Below are positions 1 through 8,291 of a stretch of 64,000 nucleotides of DNA, piece after piece. The number at the start of each line of letters is the position of its first letter. Positions within the stretch are counted from its first letter, which is position 1. The DNA comes from Acidobacteriota bacterium (lineage in GTDB: Bacteria > Acidobacteriota > Terriglobia > Bryobacterales > Bryobacteraceae). The stretch is from NCBI GenBank assembly GCA_017307505.1, contig JAFKEE010000040.1:1-64000 (forward strand), given 5' to 3'. Position numbers and translations under genes: made by a program. Below the pieces are notes generated by a model. It did not search any database. It worked only from the letters and a program-made list of their open reading frames with translations, and was not told the DNA's origin.

Positions 1-128
1 GAGCCGGTGAGGCCCATGGCCAGCATGTAGAGGCCGAAGCCCAGGCCCACCCAGAGGTGGACCTGGAAGATGACCTTGCGCAGCGTGGACTGCCTGGGCT
101 TGTGCAACAACTGGCTGATCGCGCCCAT
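1..128 (-). CDS. PepSY-associated TM protein, N-terminal fragment
   Basis: Only the first 42 codons lie in the window; the gene continues beyond base 1. The start ATG is at 128-126, 2 bp after the stop of the TonB receptor upstream, so the two are probably co-transcribed. The fragment begins MGAISQLLHKPRQ and runs into LRKVIFQVHLWVGLGFGLYM, a basic stretch followed by the first membrane helix. This is the usual opening of PepSY_TM (PiuB/FoxB-like) inner-membrane proteins. Members of that family often sit beside siderophore receptors and are thought to act in reduction or release of ferric siderophores. The family call rests on this short piece and the neighbour. Confidence 0.6.
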   Translation of the reverse strand, partial: MGAISQLLHKPRQSTLRKVIFQVHLWVGLGFGLYMLAMGLTG

Positions 129-130
129 GA

Positions 131-2806
131 CTAGAAGATGAAGCGGACACCCACCTGCAGTTGCCGGGCGGGGTCGCTGTTGGCGAGTCCGGCGACGGGC
201 TGGAGGAAGCTCGCGATGGGGAGCGCCCCGTCGCCGTAGGTGGCATTGACCTTGAGGTAGTTGGAGCGGTTGAGCAGGTTGGTACCTTCGACGCGCAGTT
301 CCGCACGGACTCTTTCCGTGATGGGGATTCGCTTGAGGAGGGAGAGGTCGACGGTGTTCTGGTAGGGGGCGCGGTAGCTATTGCGGCCGAGCCCGACGGG
401 GCGGTCGAGGACGTTGCCGTCGCCATTGTTATCGACACCGGTGAGCGGGTTGACCGGAAGTCCGGAGGCGGCGATGAGGAAGGCGCTGAGCTGCAGGCCG
501 TAGGGCAACTCGTAGATGCCCTGAGCGGTGAAACGGTGGCGCTGGAAGTAGTCGTTGGGGCCACGCTCGTCGATGCCGCGGTTGCTCCAGTCGGAGGGTA
601 CGCCCGTGTTCGGTCCGCCGGTGAAGAAGACGTAGGTGATGGAGGAGCTGTAGAGGTAGTGGGCGTTCATCTGGAAACGGCGGGTGAAGCGCTTGGAGAG
701 TTGGGCGTCGAAGGCGGTATAGCGGCTGCTGCCGGTGTTTTCGAAGACGCCGACGGTGCGGACCGGGACGCCTTGGTAGGTGGTGTAGGGCCGGGTGGCA
801 TCGGCGGCGGCGGCGGTGCGGCGCTGTCCGGCGACGGTGCGCAGGAACTGGGAGGGGGCGTTGATGTCCAGCACACGCTGCTGCTTGCGGCTGAGCATGT
901 GGCTGACGTTCAAGGAGAGGGTCCAGTCGCGGCCGATGACCTGTTGGATGCCGAAGGAGAACTGGCCTGTGTAGGGGTTCAGGCGGTTTTCGGGGAAGAG
1001 GGCCAGGGCGCGGCGGTCACCGGAGCCGGTGGGCGGAGCGGTGAGGGAGTTCGGGAAAGAGGGGAAGCCGGCGACACCGTAGGGCAGAGTGTAGGTGGCC
1101 TGTTGGGACGCAGGGCCCTGCTGCAGGGCTCCACGAACGACCTGGAGGAACATCTGGTCGTAGTAGAGGCCGGCGCCGCCACGGACGACCGTGCGGCCGG
1201 AACCGAAAACGTCCCAGGCGAAGCCGAAGCGGGGCGCAACGTTGTTGAGATCGCCGGTGGTGGATTGGAAGTCGTATCGCAAGCCGAGGTTGAGAGTGAC
1301 GCGGGGGCGGATGCGCCAGTCGTCCTGGACGAAGCCGGAGGCGAGGGTGTCGCCATATCGGACGGGGGCGGCGCCGAAGGTCTGAGTGAACTGGACCGGC
1401 GTTTCGCCAGGACGAGGGGCCCCGGCGGCCATGCGGTAGCTACCGTACAGGCTGGTGGAGATGTCGCGGAACTTGTTGCGGATGAAGTCGCCGCCGAGGC
1501 GGAGCTGGTGGCTGCCGAGCTGCCAGCTGTAGAGGTCGTTGGCCTGCCAGGTGAGGACGCGGGAGTCGAAGTAGTCGGAAAGGCCTTCGGTGGAATAGGA
1601 GGGGCGGACGATCTGCGTCTGGGGATTCACCGCGTAGTAGGAGAGCGGGACGCTCTTGGAAGAGCCGACGCGGAGTTCGTTCACGCGGGTGGGCGACATG
1701 ATCCAGCGGTGGGTCGCCTGGAAGCCGTAGTTCTGGCCGGAGTCGCGGCGGGCGGCGCTGGGTTGGACGAAGCCGCCGACGGCGTCGTTGGAGTTGTCAC
1801 CGACAGAGCTATGGGCGTTCAGGCGGAGGTAGAGGGACTGGGAGTCGCTCCAGCGCTTATCCATATTGACCAGGCCGAACCACTGCTTCTGGTGGCCGGG
1901 GTAGAAGGTGGGTGCCGGCGATTGGATGAAGGCACCGCGAGTCTGCTGGTTGCCTTCCACGCTGGCGAAGATGTGGAAGGTGGGGGTGACGGGTCCGCCG
2001 GCGGCCGCGCCCCACATGTGACGTTCGTTGGGCAGACGGAAGGTGGAGACAGGCGGGGCGGCCTGAACGCCGCTGGGGCGCAGGAAGTAGAACGATTCGC
2101 CGTGCCAGGCGTCGCCGCCGGTGCGGGTGATGGCGGAGATGACGCCGGCGCTGGAGCGGCCGAACTCGGCGCTGTACTGGTTCACCAGGACTTTGTATTC
2201 GGCGACGGAGGCGATGGAGAGGACTTGTTGAGGCCCGTTGCCGAGAGCTGGCTCGTAGTTGGACAAACCATCCATCTGGTATTGCGTAAAGCGGAAGAGC
2301 TGGCCGTTGATGGTGAGGCGGGTGCCATAGATGCCGTCGGTGCCGAGGGAGCCGGTGTTGCGGACACGCGGGTCGAGCATGGCGAAACGGTTGATGTCAC
2401 GGATGGAGGAAGGCAGTTCAGAAAGAGTGCGGGTATCGATGGCTTTGGAGATCTCGGCGTTGGTATTGACGAGCGGGCTGGAGTCGAGAACGGTAACAGT
2501 CTGGCGGAGAGGGTCGATTTCGAGTTCGATGTCCAGGGGCTGGGTTGTGTCGGAGACCGCGGTGGAGATGGGCTGAAATCCGTCCGCGGAGACGAGCAAC
2601 CGGCAACTGGGTGTCACATTGGGGAGAGTGAAGGCCCCGCGCTCGTCGGTGGAGGCGGAAGCCCCGGAGCATTCAGCCATCACTTTGGCGGCGGAAACGC
2701 CCAATCCGCCGCGCAGGTGAACAACGCCGCGCACCTCTGCGGATTGGGCGGGCAGCAGAATTGGGAGAAGCAGAAGAGTGTAGACACACTTCGCCTGTAC
2801 GTTCAT
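131..2806 (-). CDS. TonB-dependent receptor with N-terminal carboxypeptidase-regulatory-like domain
   Basis: An 891-aa outer-membrane receptor. Residues 1-22 form a signal peptide (TLLLLPILLPAQSAE). Residues about 24-95 are a CarboxypepD_reg/CNA-B-like domain, recognisable from RGVVHLRGG and GAFTLPNVTP. A plug domain follows (SGLSNYEP-like segment, then AEYKVLVNQYSAEFGR) and then the beta-barrel. The chain ends in LQVGVRFIF, a typical C-terminal aromatic beta-strand. It is shorter than the roughly 1,140-aa Oar-like receptor elsewhere in this window, and nearer to ordinary siderophore-receptor size. The PepSY-TM gene 2 bp downstream suggests ferric-siderophore uptake, which is an inference. 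AAAGAGAG lies just upstream of the ATG. A promoter candidate lies about 95 bp upstream; no clear Fur box was seen. Confidence 0.85.
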   Translation of the reverse strand: MNVQAKCVYTLLLLPILLPAQSAEVRGVVHLRGGLGVSAAKVMAECSGASASTDERGAFTLPNVTPSCRLLVSADGFQPISTAVSDTTQPLDIELEIDPLRQTVTVLDSSPLVNTNAEISKAIDTRTLSELPSSIRDINRFAMLDPRVRNTGSLGTDGIYGTRLTINGQLFRFTQYQMDGLSNYEPALGNGPQQVLSIASVAEYKVLVNQYSAEFGRSSAGVISAITRTGGDAWHGESFYFLRPSGVQAAPPVSTFRLPNERHMWGAAAGGPVTPTFHIFASVEGNQQTRGAFIQSPAPTFYPGHQKQWFGLVNMDKRWSDSQSLYLRLNAHSSVGDNSNDAVGGFVQPSAARRDSGQNYGFQATHRWIMSPTRVNELRVGSSKSVPLSYYAVNPQTQIVRPSYSTEGLSDYFDSRVLTWQANDLYSWQLGSHQLRLGGDFIRNKFRDISTSLYGSYRMAAGAPRPGETPVQFTQTFGAAPVRYGDTLASGFVQDDWRIRPRVTLNLGLRYDFQSTTGDLNNVAPRFGFAWDVFGSGRTVVRGGAGLYYDQMFLQVVRGALQQGPASQQATYTLPYGVAGFPSFPNSLTAPPTGSGDRRALALFPENRLNPYTGQFSFGIQQVIGRDWTLSLNVSHMLSRKQQRVLDINAPSQFLRTVAGQRRTAAAADATRPYTTYQGVPVRTVGVFENTGSSRYTAFDAQLSKRFTRRFQMNAHYLYSSSITYVFFTGGPNTGVPSDWSNRGIDERGPNDYFQRHRFTAQGIYELPYGLQLSAFLIAASGLPVNPLTGVDNNGDGNVLDRPVGLGRNSYRAPYQNTVDLSLLKRIPITERVRAELRVEGTNLLNRSNYLKVNATYGDGALPIASFLQPVAGLANSDPARQLQVGVRFIF

Positions 2807-2900
2807 GACGGGCTCTCTTTCTTTCCAACGGCCTTCAGGCCGGGTGTCGCGGTTCCGAGCGGGACGAAAGCTCGTACTCGCAACTCACTTGCAAAGAATC

Positions 2901-2929
2901 AGTATAGACAATTCCGTATCAAATGAAAA
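2901..2929 (-). promoter_or_regulatory. sigma-70-like promoter candidate for the TonB receptor operon
   Basis: On the minus strand TTTTCA (-35, 2929-2924) and TATACT (-10, 2906-2901) are separated by 17 bp, in an AT-rich patch of otherwise GC-rich DNA. The leader to the receptor ATG would be about 88 nt. Confidence 0.4.
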
Positions 2930-3028
2930 CAGGCCTTTCTTCCGGCTACTCGCATCGGGACACCGCACTGTGAGTGATAGTGAGTTGCGGCACCTAACCC
3001 AGGGAGCGCAGGCGCCCGCGGGTTCACG

Positions 3029-3034
3029 TACAAT
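3029..3034 (+). promoter_or_regulatory. -10 element close to the dgoD-like start codon
   Basis: TACAAT ends only 9 bp before the ATG at 3044. If used, transcription would begin at or within a few bases of the start codon and give a leaderless or nearly leaderless mRNA. No convincing -35 box or Shine-Dalgarno sequence is present. Confidence 0.35.
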
Positions 3035-3043
3035 TTAGGACGC

Positions 3044-4225
3044 ATGATCATCGAACGCATTGATACGGCCCAGGTTGCTCCCAGGTGGGGGCTGCTGCGC
3101 GTGGTGACGCGGGATGGCGCTGAGGGATTCGGCGAGTACACGGTGGAGGGACAGATCGGCAGCGCCGAAGCGGCGGTGCAACAGTTTGCCGAAGAGTTTA
3201 CAGGACGAGAGGCCAGCGAGATCAAGCGCCTGGTGCGCGGGGCCTACGACCGGAACTTCTATCACGGCGGCGCTCATTATATGAGCGCGCTGGGCGGGAT
3301 CGAGATTGCGTTGTGGGACCTTGCCGGCAAGGCGGCCGGACAACCGATCCACAAACTGCTGGGCGGCAAGGTGCGCGACAGGGTGAAGGTGTACCGGTGG
3401 GCCGGCGGGAACAACAACGCCCCCGGCGCGGCGGCGGAAGAGGCAGCGAAGGTGGTGGCGGAGGGCGCGCGGGCGATCAAGATGAATGCCTGCCCGCCGC
3501 TGGCTGCGATCGATACGTATGGCGGGATCCGGGCGGCGGTGGCCCGGGCGGCGGCCGTGCGGGACGCGGTGGGGCCGGAGGTGGAGATCGCCTTCGACTT
3601 CCATGGACGCTGCAACGTTCCGATGGCGCGGAAGCTGGCCAAGGAACTGGAATTCGCTAAACCGCTTTTTTATGAAGAGCCGGTACGACCCGATTACAAC
3701 CGGTGGCTGCCGGAGATTGCCGGGATTACGCATGTGCCGATCGCGACAGGCGAGCGGATGTGCACGGTGGCCGAGTTCAGCGATGTGGTGGCGGCTCGCG
3801 GGGCGCATATCCTGCAACCGGATATCGTGCATATCGGTGGGATCTCGAATACGGCCGAGGTGGGCGCGCTGGCGGAGGCGAATGGGATCGCACTGGCTCC
3901 GCACTGCCCGCTGTCGCCCATCGCGTTCATGGCCTGCCTGCACGTGGTAGTGCAGTGCCGGGCTGGGTGGATTCTGGAGTGGTCGAAGGGGATCCACTAC
4001 AACGCCAGCGGGGCGACGGGCGACGTGGATCCGTGGCTGAGGTATCTGGACGAGAGCGACTGGCCGATGTTCGAGGTGGATGCCGACGGACACCTGACGG
4101 TGCCGGAGGGTCCGGGGTTGGGGATCCGCGTGAACTGGGCCGAGGTGGAAAAGGCGGCCAAGACGAAGGTCGCGTGGCGCGATGAACTGATGTATCTGCC
4201 GGACGGCACGGTTTCGAACTGGTAG
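3044..4225 (+). CDS. dgoD: D-galactonate dehydratase-like enzyme (mandelate racemase/enolase superfamily)
   Basis: A 393-aa enolase-superfamily protein, close to the usual 382 aa of DgoD. It would dehydrate D-galactonate to 2-keto-3-deoxygalactonate in the cytosol (De Ley-Doudoroff-type galactose catabolism). The residues expected of this subgroup are visible: FDFHGR with D185 and H187, YEEP with E211, TGERM with E237, and APHCPL with H287. These correspond to the three Mg2+ ligands and the two catalytic histidines. The C-terminal tail ending in GTVSNW also resembles DgoD. The next gene is a Gfo/Idh/MocA oxidoreductase on the same strand. Substrate specificity in this superfamily is easily mis-assigned, so the family is certain and the substrate only likely. 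Confidence 0.75.
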   Translation: MIIERIDTAQVAPRWGLLRVVTRDGAEGFGEYTVEGQIGSAEAAVQQFAEEFTGREASEIKRLVRGAYDRNFYHGGAHYMSALGGIEIALWDLAGKAAGQPIHKLLGGKVRDRVKVYRWAGGNNNAPGAAAEEAAKVVAEGARAIKMNACPPLAAIDTYGGIRAAVARAAAVRDAVGPEVEIAFDFHGRCNVPMARKLAKELEFAKPLFYEEPVRPDYNRWLPEIAGITHVPIATGERMCTVAEFSDVVAARGAHILQPDIVHIGGISNTAEVGALAEANGIALAPHCPLSPIAFMACLHVVVQCRAGWILEWSKGIHYNASGATGDVDPWLRYLDESDWPMFEVDADGHLTVPEGPGLGIRVNWAEVEKAAKTKVAWRDELMYLPDGTVSNW

Positions 4226-4241
4226 ACCTTCTCGAGAAGCA

Positions 4242-4267
4242 GGGCCGCGGACTGCGCGCCGCGGCCC
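4242..4267 (+). terminator. GC-rich hairpin after the dgoD-like gene
   Basis: GGGCCGCGG (4242-4250) pairs perfectly with CCGCGGCCC (4259-4267) around an 8-nt loop, 17 nt after the stop codon. No T-run follows, so it is at best a weak intrinsic terminator or a processing/stability hairpin. Confidence 0.35.
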
Positions 4268-4324
4268 GATGCTTGATACCCATTGCTTGACACCAGGAGG
4301 CCCAACGGATAGGTTTTGGACCAT

Positions 4325-5542
4325 ATGAACCGCCGTGTCTTTCTCGCAACAGCCTTGTCTTCTTCCCGGATATTCGGGGCGAATGATCGTTTACGAATCG
4401 GGTTTATCGGACTCGGCGGGCGTGCGCAGTGGCTGCTGAAGAACGAGAAGTTCCCGGGGGCGGAGATTGTCGCGATGGCGGATTGCTTCCTGCCGCAGTG
4501 CGACAAGGCGGCTTCGCTGCAGCCTGAGTACGCCCAGGTCACGAGATATCAGGATTACCGGAAGCTTCTGGAGAAAGAGAAGCTGGACGCGGTCTTTATT
4601 GAGACCACAACGCACGCACGGGCCTTGATTGCGCTGCAGGCAATGCAACTGGGCCTGGATGTTTACGCCGAGAAGCCGCTGACGTTAACGGTGGAAGAGG
4701 GGCAACTACTGGTGAAGGCGGTGGAGAGGTACAAACGGGTGCTGCAGACGGGGACGCAGCAGCGGTCGATTCCAATCAATGCCTGGGCCAGCAAGTTCAT
4801 CCGGGAAGGCGGGTTGGGCAAGGTGAGGGAGGTGATCGCCTGCAATTTTGAGCCGCCCAAGACGTGGACGGCGCGGCCAGGCCAGCCGGCGCCCGCTGGG
4901 CTGGACTGGGATCTGTGGTGCAACCAGACTGAGCTACGGCCGTTCCATGAAGAGCTGCGCGGGCGCTGGGCCTGGTATTGGGATTACGACGGGGGCGGGC
5001 AGAGCTGGGGCGTGAGCGGATGGGGCACGCATGCGCTGGACCAGGTGCAGTGCGCGCTGGGTACGGATTCGACAGGTCCGGTGGAGATCTGGCTGGAGGG
5101 GGAGGGCGAGCGTCCGGCGGTGATGATGAAGTACGCGTCGGGCACTGTGCTGAGGATGAACGGAAAGCCGCGGCCCGATCATTCGGACCTGGGGGCGATT
5201 TTCGTGGGCGAGAAGGGGACGCTGGAGATCAAGCGAGGGACGCTGGTGGCGGATGCGGGGTTGTTGAAGGATGCGCCGCCGGAGACGGTGGAAGGGCCAG
5301 GCGAGAACAGCTTCCACATCGCCAACTTCTTCGATTGCATCCGGACGCGGAAGCAGCCGAATGCGTGGGTCGAGGCGGGGCACCGGTCGACCAGCGTGTG
5401 TCACCTCACGAACATGTGCCGGGAGTTGGGGCGCAAGTTGAGGTGGGATCCGGCGGCTGAGCGGTTCATCGACGATGCCGAAGCTTCGCGGAAGCTGGCG
5501 CGGCCGCGGCGGAAGGGTTACGAACTGCCGAAGATCGTGTAG
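4325..5542 (+). CDS. Gfo/Idh/MocA-family oxidoreductase, exported type
   Basis: A 405-aa NAD(P)-dependent oxidoreductase. An N-terminal segment beginning MNRRVFLATALSSSRIFGA looks like a Tat/Sec export signal, as in many acidobacterial and planctomycete members. The Rossmann motif IGFIGLGGRAQW lies near residue 22, and the family EKP signature (AEKPLTLTVEEG) near residue 115. A C-terminal GFO_IDH_MocA substrate domain follows. The frame is open upstream to a TTG at 4316, but the ATG at 4325 gives the clean signal peptide and is preferred. It probably acts on a sugar, inositol or sugar acid; the exact substrate cannot be read. It follows the dgoD-like gene by 99 bp. Confidence 0.8.
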   Translation: MNRRVFLATALSSSRIFGANDRLRIGFIGLGGRAQWLLKNEKFPGAEIVAMADCFLPQCDKAASLQPEYAQVTRYQDYRKLLEKEKLDAVFIETTTHARALIALQAMQLGLDVYAEKPLTLTVEEGQLLVKAVERYKRVLQTGTQQRSIPINAWASKFIREGGLGKVREVIACNFEPPKTWTARPGQPAPAGLDWDLWCNQTELRPFHEELRGRWAWYWDYDGGGQSWGVSGWGTHALDQVQCALGTDSTGPVEIWLEGEGERPAVMMKYASGTVLRMNGKPRPDHSDLGAIFVGEKGTLEIKRGTLVADAGLLKDAPPETVEGPGENSFHIANFFDCIRTRKQPNAWVEAGHRSTSVCHLTNMCRELGRKLRWDPAAERFIDDAEASRKLARPRRKGYELPKIV

Positions 5543-5577
5543 TCCCAGGGAGGCTCCTGCCGGCGCGGCGGGCGCGC

Positions 5578-5583
5578 TACACT
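5578..5583 (+). promoter_or_regulatory. -10 element adjacent to the start codon at 5592
   Basis: TACACT ends 8 bp before the ATG, again implying a leaderless or nearly leaderless transcript. No Shine-Dalgarno sequence or recognisable -35 hexamer is seen. Confidence 0.3.
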
Positions 5584-5591
5584 AGCACACT

Positions 5592-7010
5592 ATGCGTATT
5601 GCGGGACCGAAGGTATTAGCCCGCCGTCACGAGGAGTTGCTGTTCCAGAGGGCCTATCCGGCCACGGAAGAAGAGGCGCTTTCGGCCGACCGGCAGTTGT
5701 CGCAGATCGCGGGGCGGGTGGAGACTCTGCGAGCGAGCGGCCGGGATCTGACCGCGCTGGAGGAGTATGACCTCTGCGGTATTGCCGGGTCCGGGATCAC
5801 GGCGGCCTTCAGTTATGGCGTGGCGCGGCATCTGCTGAGAGCGCATGGCGACGCGGTGGATATCGAGTGGGATGCCTATGAGTGCTGGGATCCGCTGGGG
5901 CGACTGCTCCCGCAACTGCTGCCACTCTCGGCTGAGGATGCTCTGGTGGAAGCGCACGTTCCGTACCGCGATTGGGTGCATGCGGCGGCAGGTACGCGGT
6001 CTGACCTGGCGTGGCTGATGGATGCAATCGAAACGCGCTGGCGGGGGTCGCGACAAAGGGCGGAGAGGTATGACGGGCTGCAGCTGCCGCTGCGGTGGAA
6101 CTTTGGAGTGTCCACGGCCACGCGGACGCTGATGCGGCTGCCGGGCAAGGAGCTCTTCCTGCACACTGAGCCGTACCTCACGCGGAAGGATGTATCGCTG
6201 GATGCCATCCAGAAGCTGCCGGCGCTGCCGGTGCGGAAACTACCGCGGGCACTGGGCGCGGCGATGCTGGCGCTGGCGCGGGATACATCGGCCGTGCGGT
6301 ACCGGGAGTTGCATGGATTCACCTGGGGCGATCCACGGCATGTGTACCAGATCGACGGCGGGCGAGGGCTGAAGTTCTATTTCTCGAGTGTGCTGCCGGC
6401 GCACCGGCTGCCGCTGCGAGCGTGCCATTCAATGTCGTTGTGGAAGAACGGTGTGCCGGTCGGCTACTTCGAAGGGCTGTCGCTGTTTGAGCGCATGGAG
6501 GCAGGGTTCAACCTTTATTACACGTTCCGGGCGGGCGAGACGGCGTACCTGTATACGAAGGTGCTGCAGGCGTGCCGCCAGATGCTGGGCGTGACAACGT
6601 TTGTGCTGGACCCGTACCAGGTGGGGCATGAGAATCCGGAGGGCCTGGAGTCGGGGGCGTTCTGGTTCTATCGGAAGCTCGGGTACCGGTCGACAGATCC
6701 GGCGATTCGTGCGCTGACGGAGAAGGAAGAGGCGCGGATCAGGAAGGACGCGCAGTATCGGACTCCGATGGAAACGTTGAGCAAACTGGTGGCGGCTCCG
6801 ATGGTGTATGAACTGCCGGGCCATGAGACCGGGGACTGGGATCAGTTCCAGTTGAGAAGGCTGGGGTTGCGGACGGCGGATGGCTCGGTGCCCAAGCTGC
6901 CCCGAGCGCTGGCGAAGGCGAAGGCGGCACCCGAGGAGATCCGGTATCTCGAGTTGATGCGGAAGGACTCGCGATTCCGGCAGCAGATTCTCGATCTCGG
7001 CCGGCCGTGA
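5592..7010 (+). CDS. conserved protein of unknown function, possible GNAT-like C-terminal half
   Basis: A 472-aa soluble protein without signal peptide or membrane segment. I do not recognise a named family. The N-terminal third is helical (LARRHEELLFQRAYPATEEE onward). Residues about 255-375 contain a strand-rich region with FYFSSVLPAHRLPLRACHSM, WKNGVPVGYFEGLSLFERM and then HENPEGLESGAFWFYRKLGY. The last segment resembles the C-terminal part of GNAT acetyltransferases, where a residue-rich YRKLGF-type motif ends the fold. A GNAT-like function is therefore possible but unproven. The gene is convergent with the FG-GAP gene; their stop codons are 5 bp apart. It appears monocistronic. Confidence 0.7.
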   Translation: MRIAGPKVLARRHEELLFQRAYPATEEEALSADRQLSQIAGRVETLRASGRDLTALEEYDLCGIAGSGITAAFSYGVARHLLRAHGDAVDIEWDAYECWDPLGRLLPQLLPLSAEDALVEAHVPYRDWVHAAAGTRSDLAWLMDAIETRWRGSRQRAERYDGLQLPLRWNFGVSTATRTLMRLPGKELFLHTEPYLTRKDVSLDAIQKLPALPVRKLPRALGAAMLALARDTSAVRYRELHGFTWGDPRHVYQIDGGRGLKFYFSSVLPAHRLPLRACHSMSLWKNGVPVGYFEGLSLFERMEAGFNLYYTFRAGETAYLYTKVLQACRQMLGVTTFVLDPYQVGHENPEGLESGAFWFYRKLGYRSTDPAIRALTEKEEARIRKDAQYRTPMETLSKLVAAPMVYELPGHETGDWDQFQLRRLGLRTADGSVPKLPRALAKAKAAPEEIRYLELMRKDSRFRQQILDLGRP

Positions 7011-7015
7011 GCGGG

Positions 7016-8239
7016 TTAGCGTTTCCTGAGGCCTGTGCCGTTGTTCAACCAGAGGTCGAGGCGTGGGGCCTGCCAGGTGTACGGCTTGTTGAGAATGTCG
7101 AGGTCGCCGTCGTTGTCGAAGTCGCCGAGTTTGCCTTCGTGCCAGCCGTCGCCGGTTTTGAAGACGGTGACTTCGAAGCCACCTTTACCGTCGCCGTAGA
7201 GAATCCAGGCGCGGGCTTCGGGGTTGTCTGCCTCAATGGGTTGATTGCTCCACTTGGCCATTTCGGCGGCGAAGATGTCGAGCTTGCCGTCGCCGTTGAT
7301 GTCGCCGATGTCGAGGGTGTGGCCGTGGACCATGTCGCGCGGTAGAAGAGTGCGGCTACTCCAGGAGTCTGTCCGGGCGGGATTGCCGCGGCACTCGTAG
7401 ATCTTGAGAGGCCCGCTGCCGTCACCGGGCGCAATGACGACCTGCGGAATTCGGCCGCGCATGAACCTGCCGGCGCGGATGCGTCCTCCGATGTTGCCGA
7501 TGCGGATGGGTTGAAACTTCCCTGCCCCCTGGTATTTGAACCAGTAGTTGCCGGCCAGGATGTCCGGGTGGCCGTCGCCATCGATGTCGGCGGCGTCGAC
7601 CCCCTCGGCATAGGCGGCAGCGCTGGCTTCGCCTTCGCCGGCCTGGCCGGAGTAGACGGTCTCCAGGGTCCAGGGGCCGCTTTCACGGGGGTTATTGGGG
7701 ATTTCGGCGAGGAAGAGGGTCTTTGCTTTCTGATTCCAGAAGATGAGCTGGGCGCGGCCGGTGCCCTTGATATCGGCGAAGACCTGGTCGTGGTGCTGAT
7801 TGGCTCCGCTGTCCTTGATGAGGTGGCGTTTCCAGGAGACGGCTGGGTCGAAGCCGGGCGCAGGGTTCTCCCACCACCACACCTGACGGCCCTGATAGTC
7901 GGCTCCGAAGACAAGGTCGAGATCACCGTCGCCATCGATGTCGTAGGCCGCCCCGCCGGCTTCGACGGGAAGAAAGCCGCTTTCGAGGACATAGCGGGTC
8001 CAGCCTTGTGGGGTGTGGCGGAACCAGGTGAGGGCCGGGGCGGTCTTGCGGCAACTGATGACAAAGTCGGTGCCCGCCTTGGGATCGATGCGGACGGCCA
8101 ACGCTCCGGTTTGCTCTGTGGAGGGGCCAGGAACAGGTAACTCGCCCAGGCGACTGGAGAGGCGCTGCCACTGGATGGTGGGTGCGGAGGCCCAGACGGC
8201 GGCGGAGAGAAGAAGCGCGAGGCGGAGAGGGTGAGTCAT
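7016..8239 (-). CDS. secreted FG-GAP/VCBS repeat protein (integrin-alpha-like beta-propeller)
   Basis: A 407-aa protein with a signal peptide (PLRLALLLSAAVWASA, residues 4-19). Calcium-binding loops of the DxDxDG type recur: DIDGDGDLD (about residue 100), DIDGDGHPD (about 220), DINGDGKLD (about 325) and DFDNDGDLD (about 380). These are typical of an extracellular seven-bladed propeller. Such proteins are abundant in Acidobacteriota and Planctomycetota; the ligand is unknown. It lies 52 bp downstream of ccoI on the same strand, but a promoter candidate in that gap and the unrelated function suggest it is not part of the oxidase operon. Confidence 0.8.
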   Translation of the reverse strand: MTHPLRLALLLSAAVWASAPTIQWQRLSSRLGELPVPGPSTEQTGALAVRIDPKAGTDFVISCRKTAPALTWFRHTPQGWTRYVLESGFLPVEAGGAAYDIDGDGDLDLVFGADYQGRQVWWWENPAPGFDPAVSWKRHLIKDSGANQHHDQVFADIKGTGRAQLIFWNQKAKTLFLAEIPNNPRESGPWTLETVYSGQAGEGEASAAAYAEGVDAADIDGDGHPDILAGNYWFKYQGAGKFQPIRIGNIGGRIRAGRFMRGRIPQVVIAPGDGSGPLKIYECRGNPARTDSWSSRTLLPRDMVHGHTLDIGDINGDGKLDIFAAEMAKWSNQPIEADNPEARAWILYGDGKGGFEVTVFKTGDGWHEGKLGDFDNDGDLDILNKPYTWQAPRLDLWLNNGTGLRKR

Positions 8240-8254
8240 GGCACTCGTGTCCTG

Positions 8255-8284
8255 ATGCTATGACGGGCCGGACCAGCTTGGCAA
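8255..8284 (-). promoter_or_regulatory. promoter candidate for the FG-GAP gene
   Basis: Minus strand TTGCCA (8284-8279), 18-bp spacer, TAGCAT (8260-8255), ending 15 bp before the ATG. The match is moderate. If real, it separates this gene from the oxidase operon. Confidence 0.3.
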
Positions 8285-8291
8285 GGCTCGA

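Noticed and set aside
161-2926. Long plus-strand open frame opposite the TonB receptor
   Set aside because: Gly/Val/Glu-rich translation with no domain; a by-product of third-position GC bias in the real minus-strand gene.
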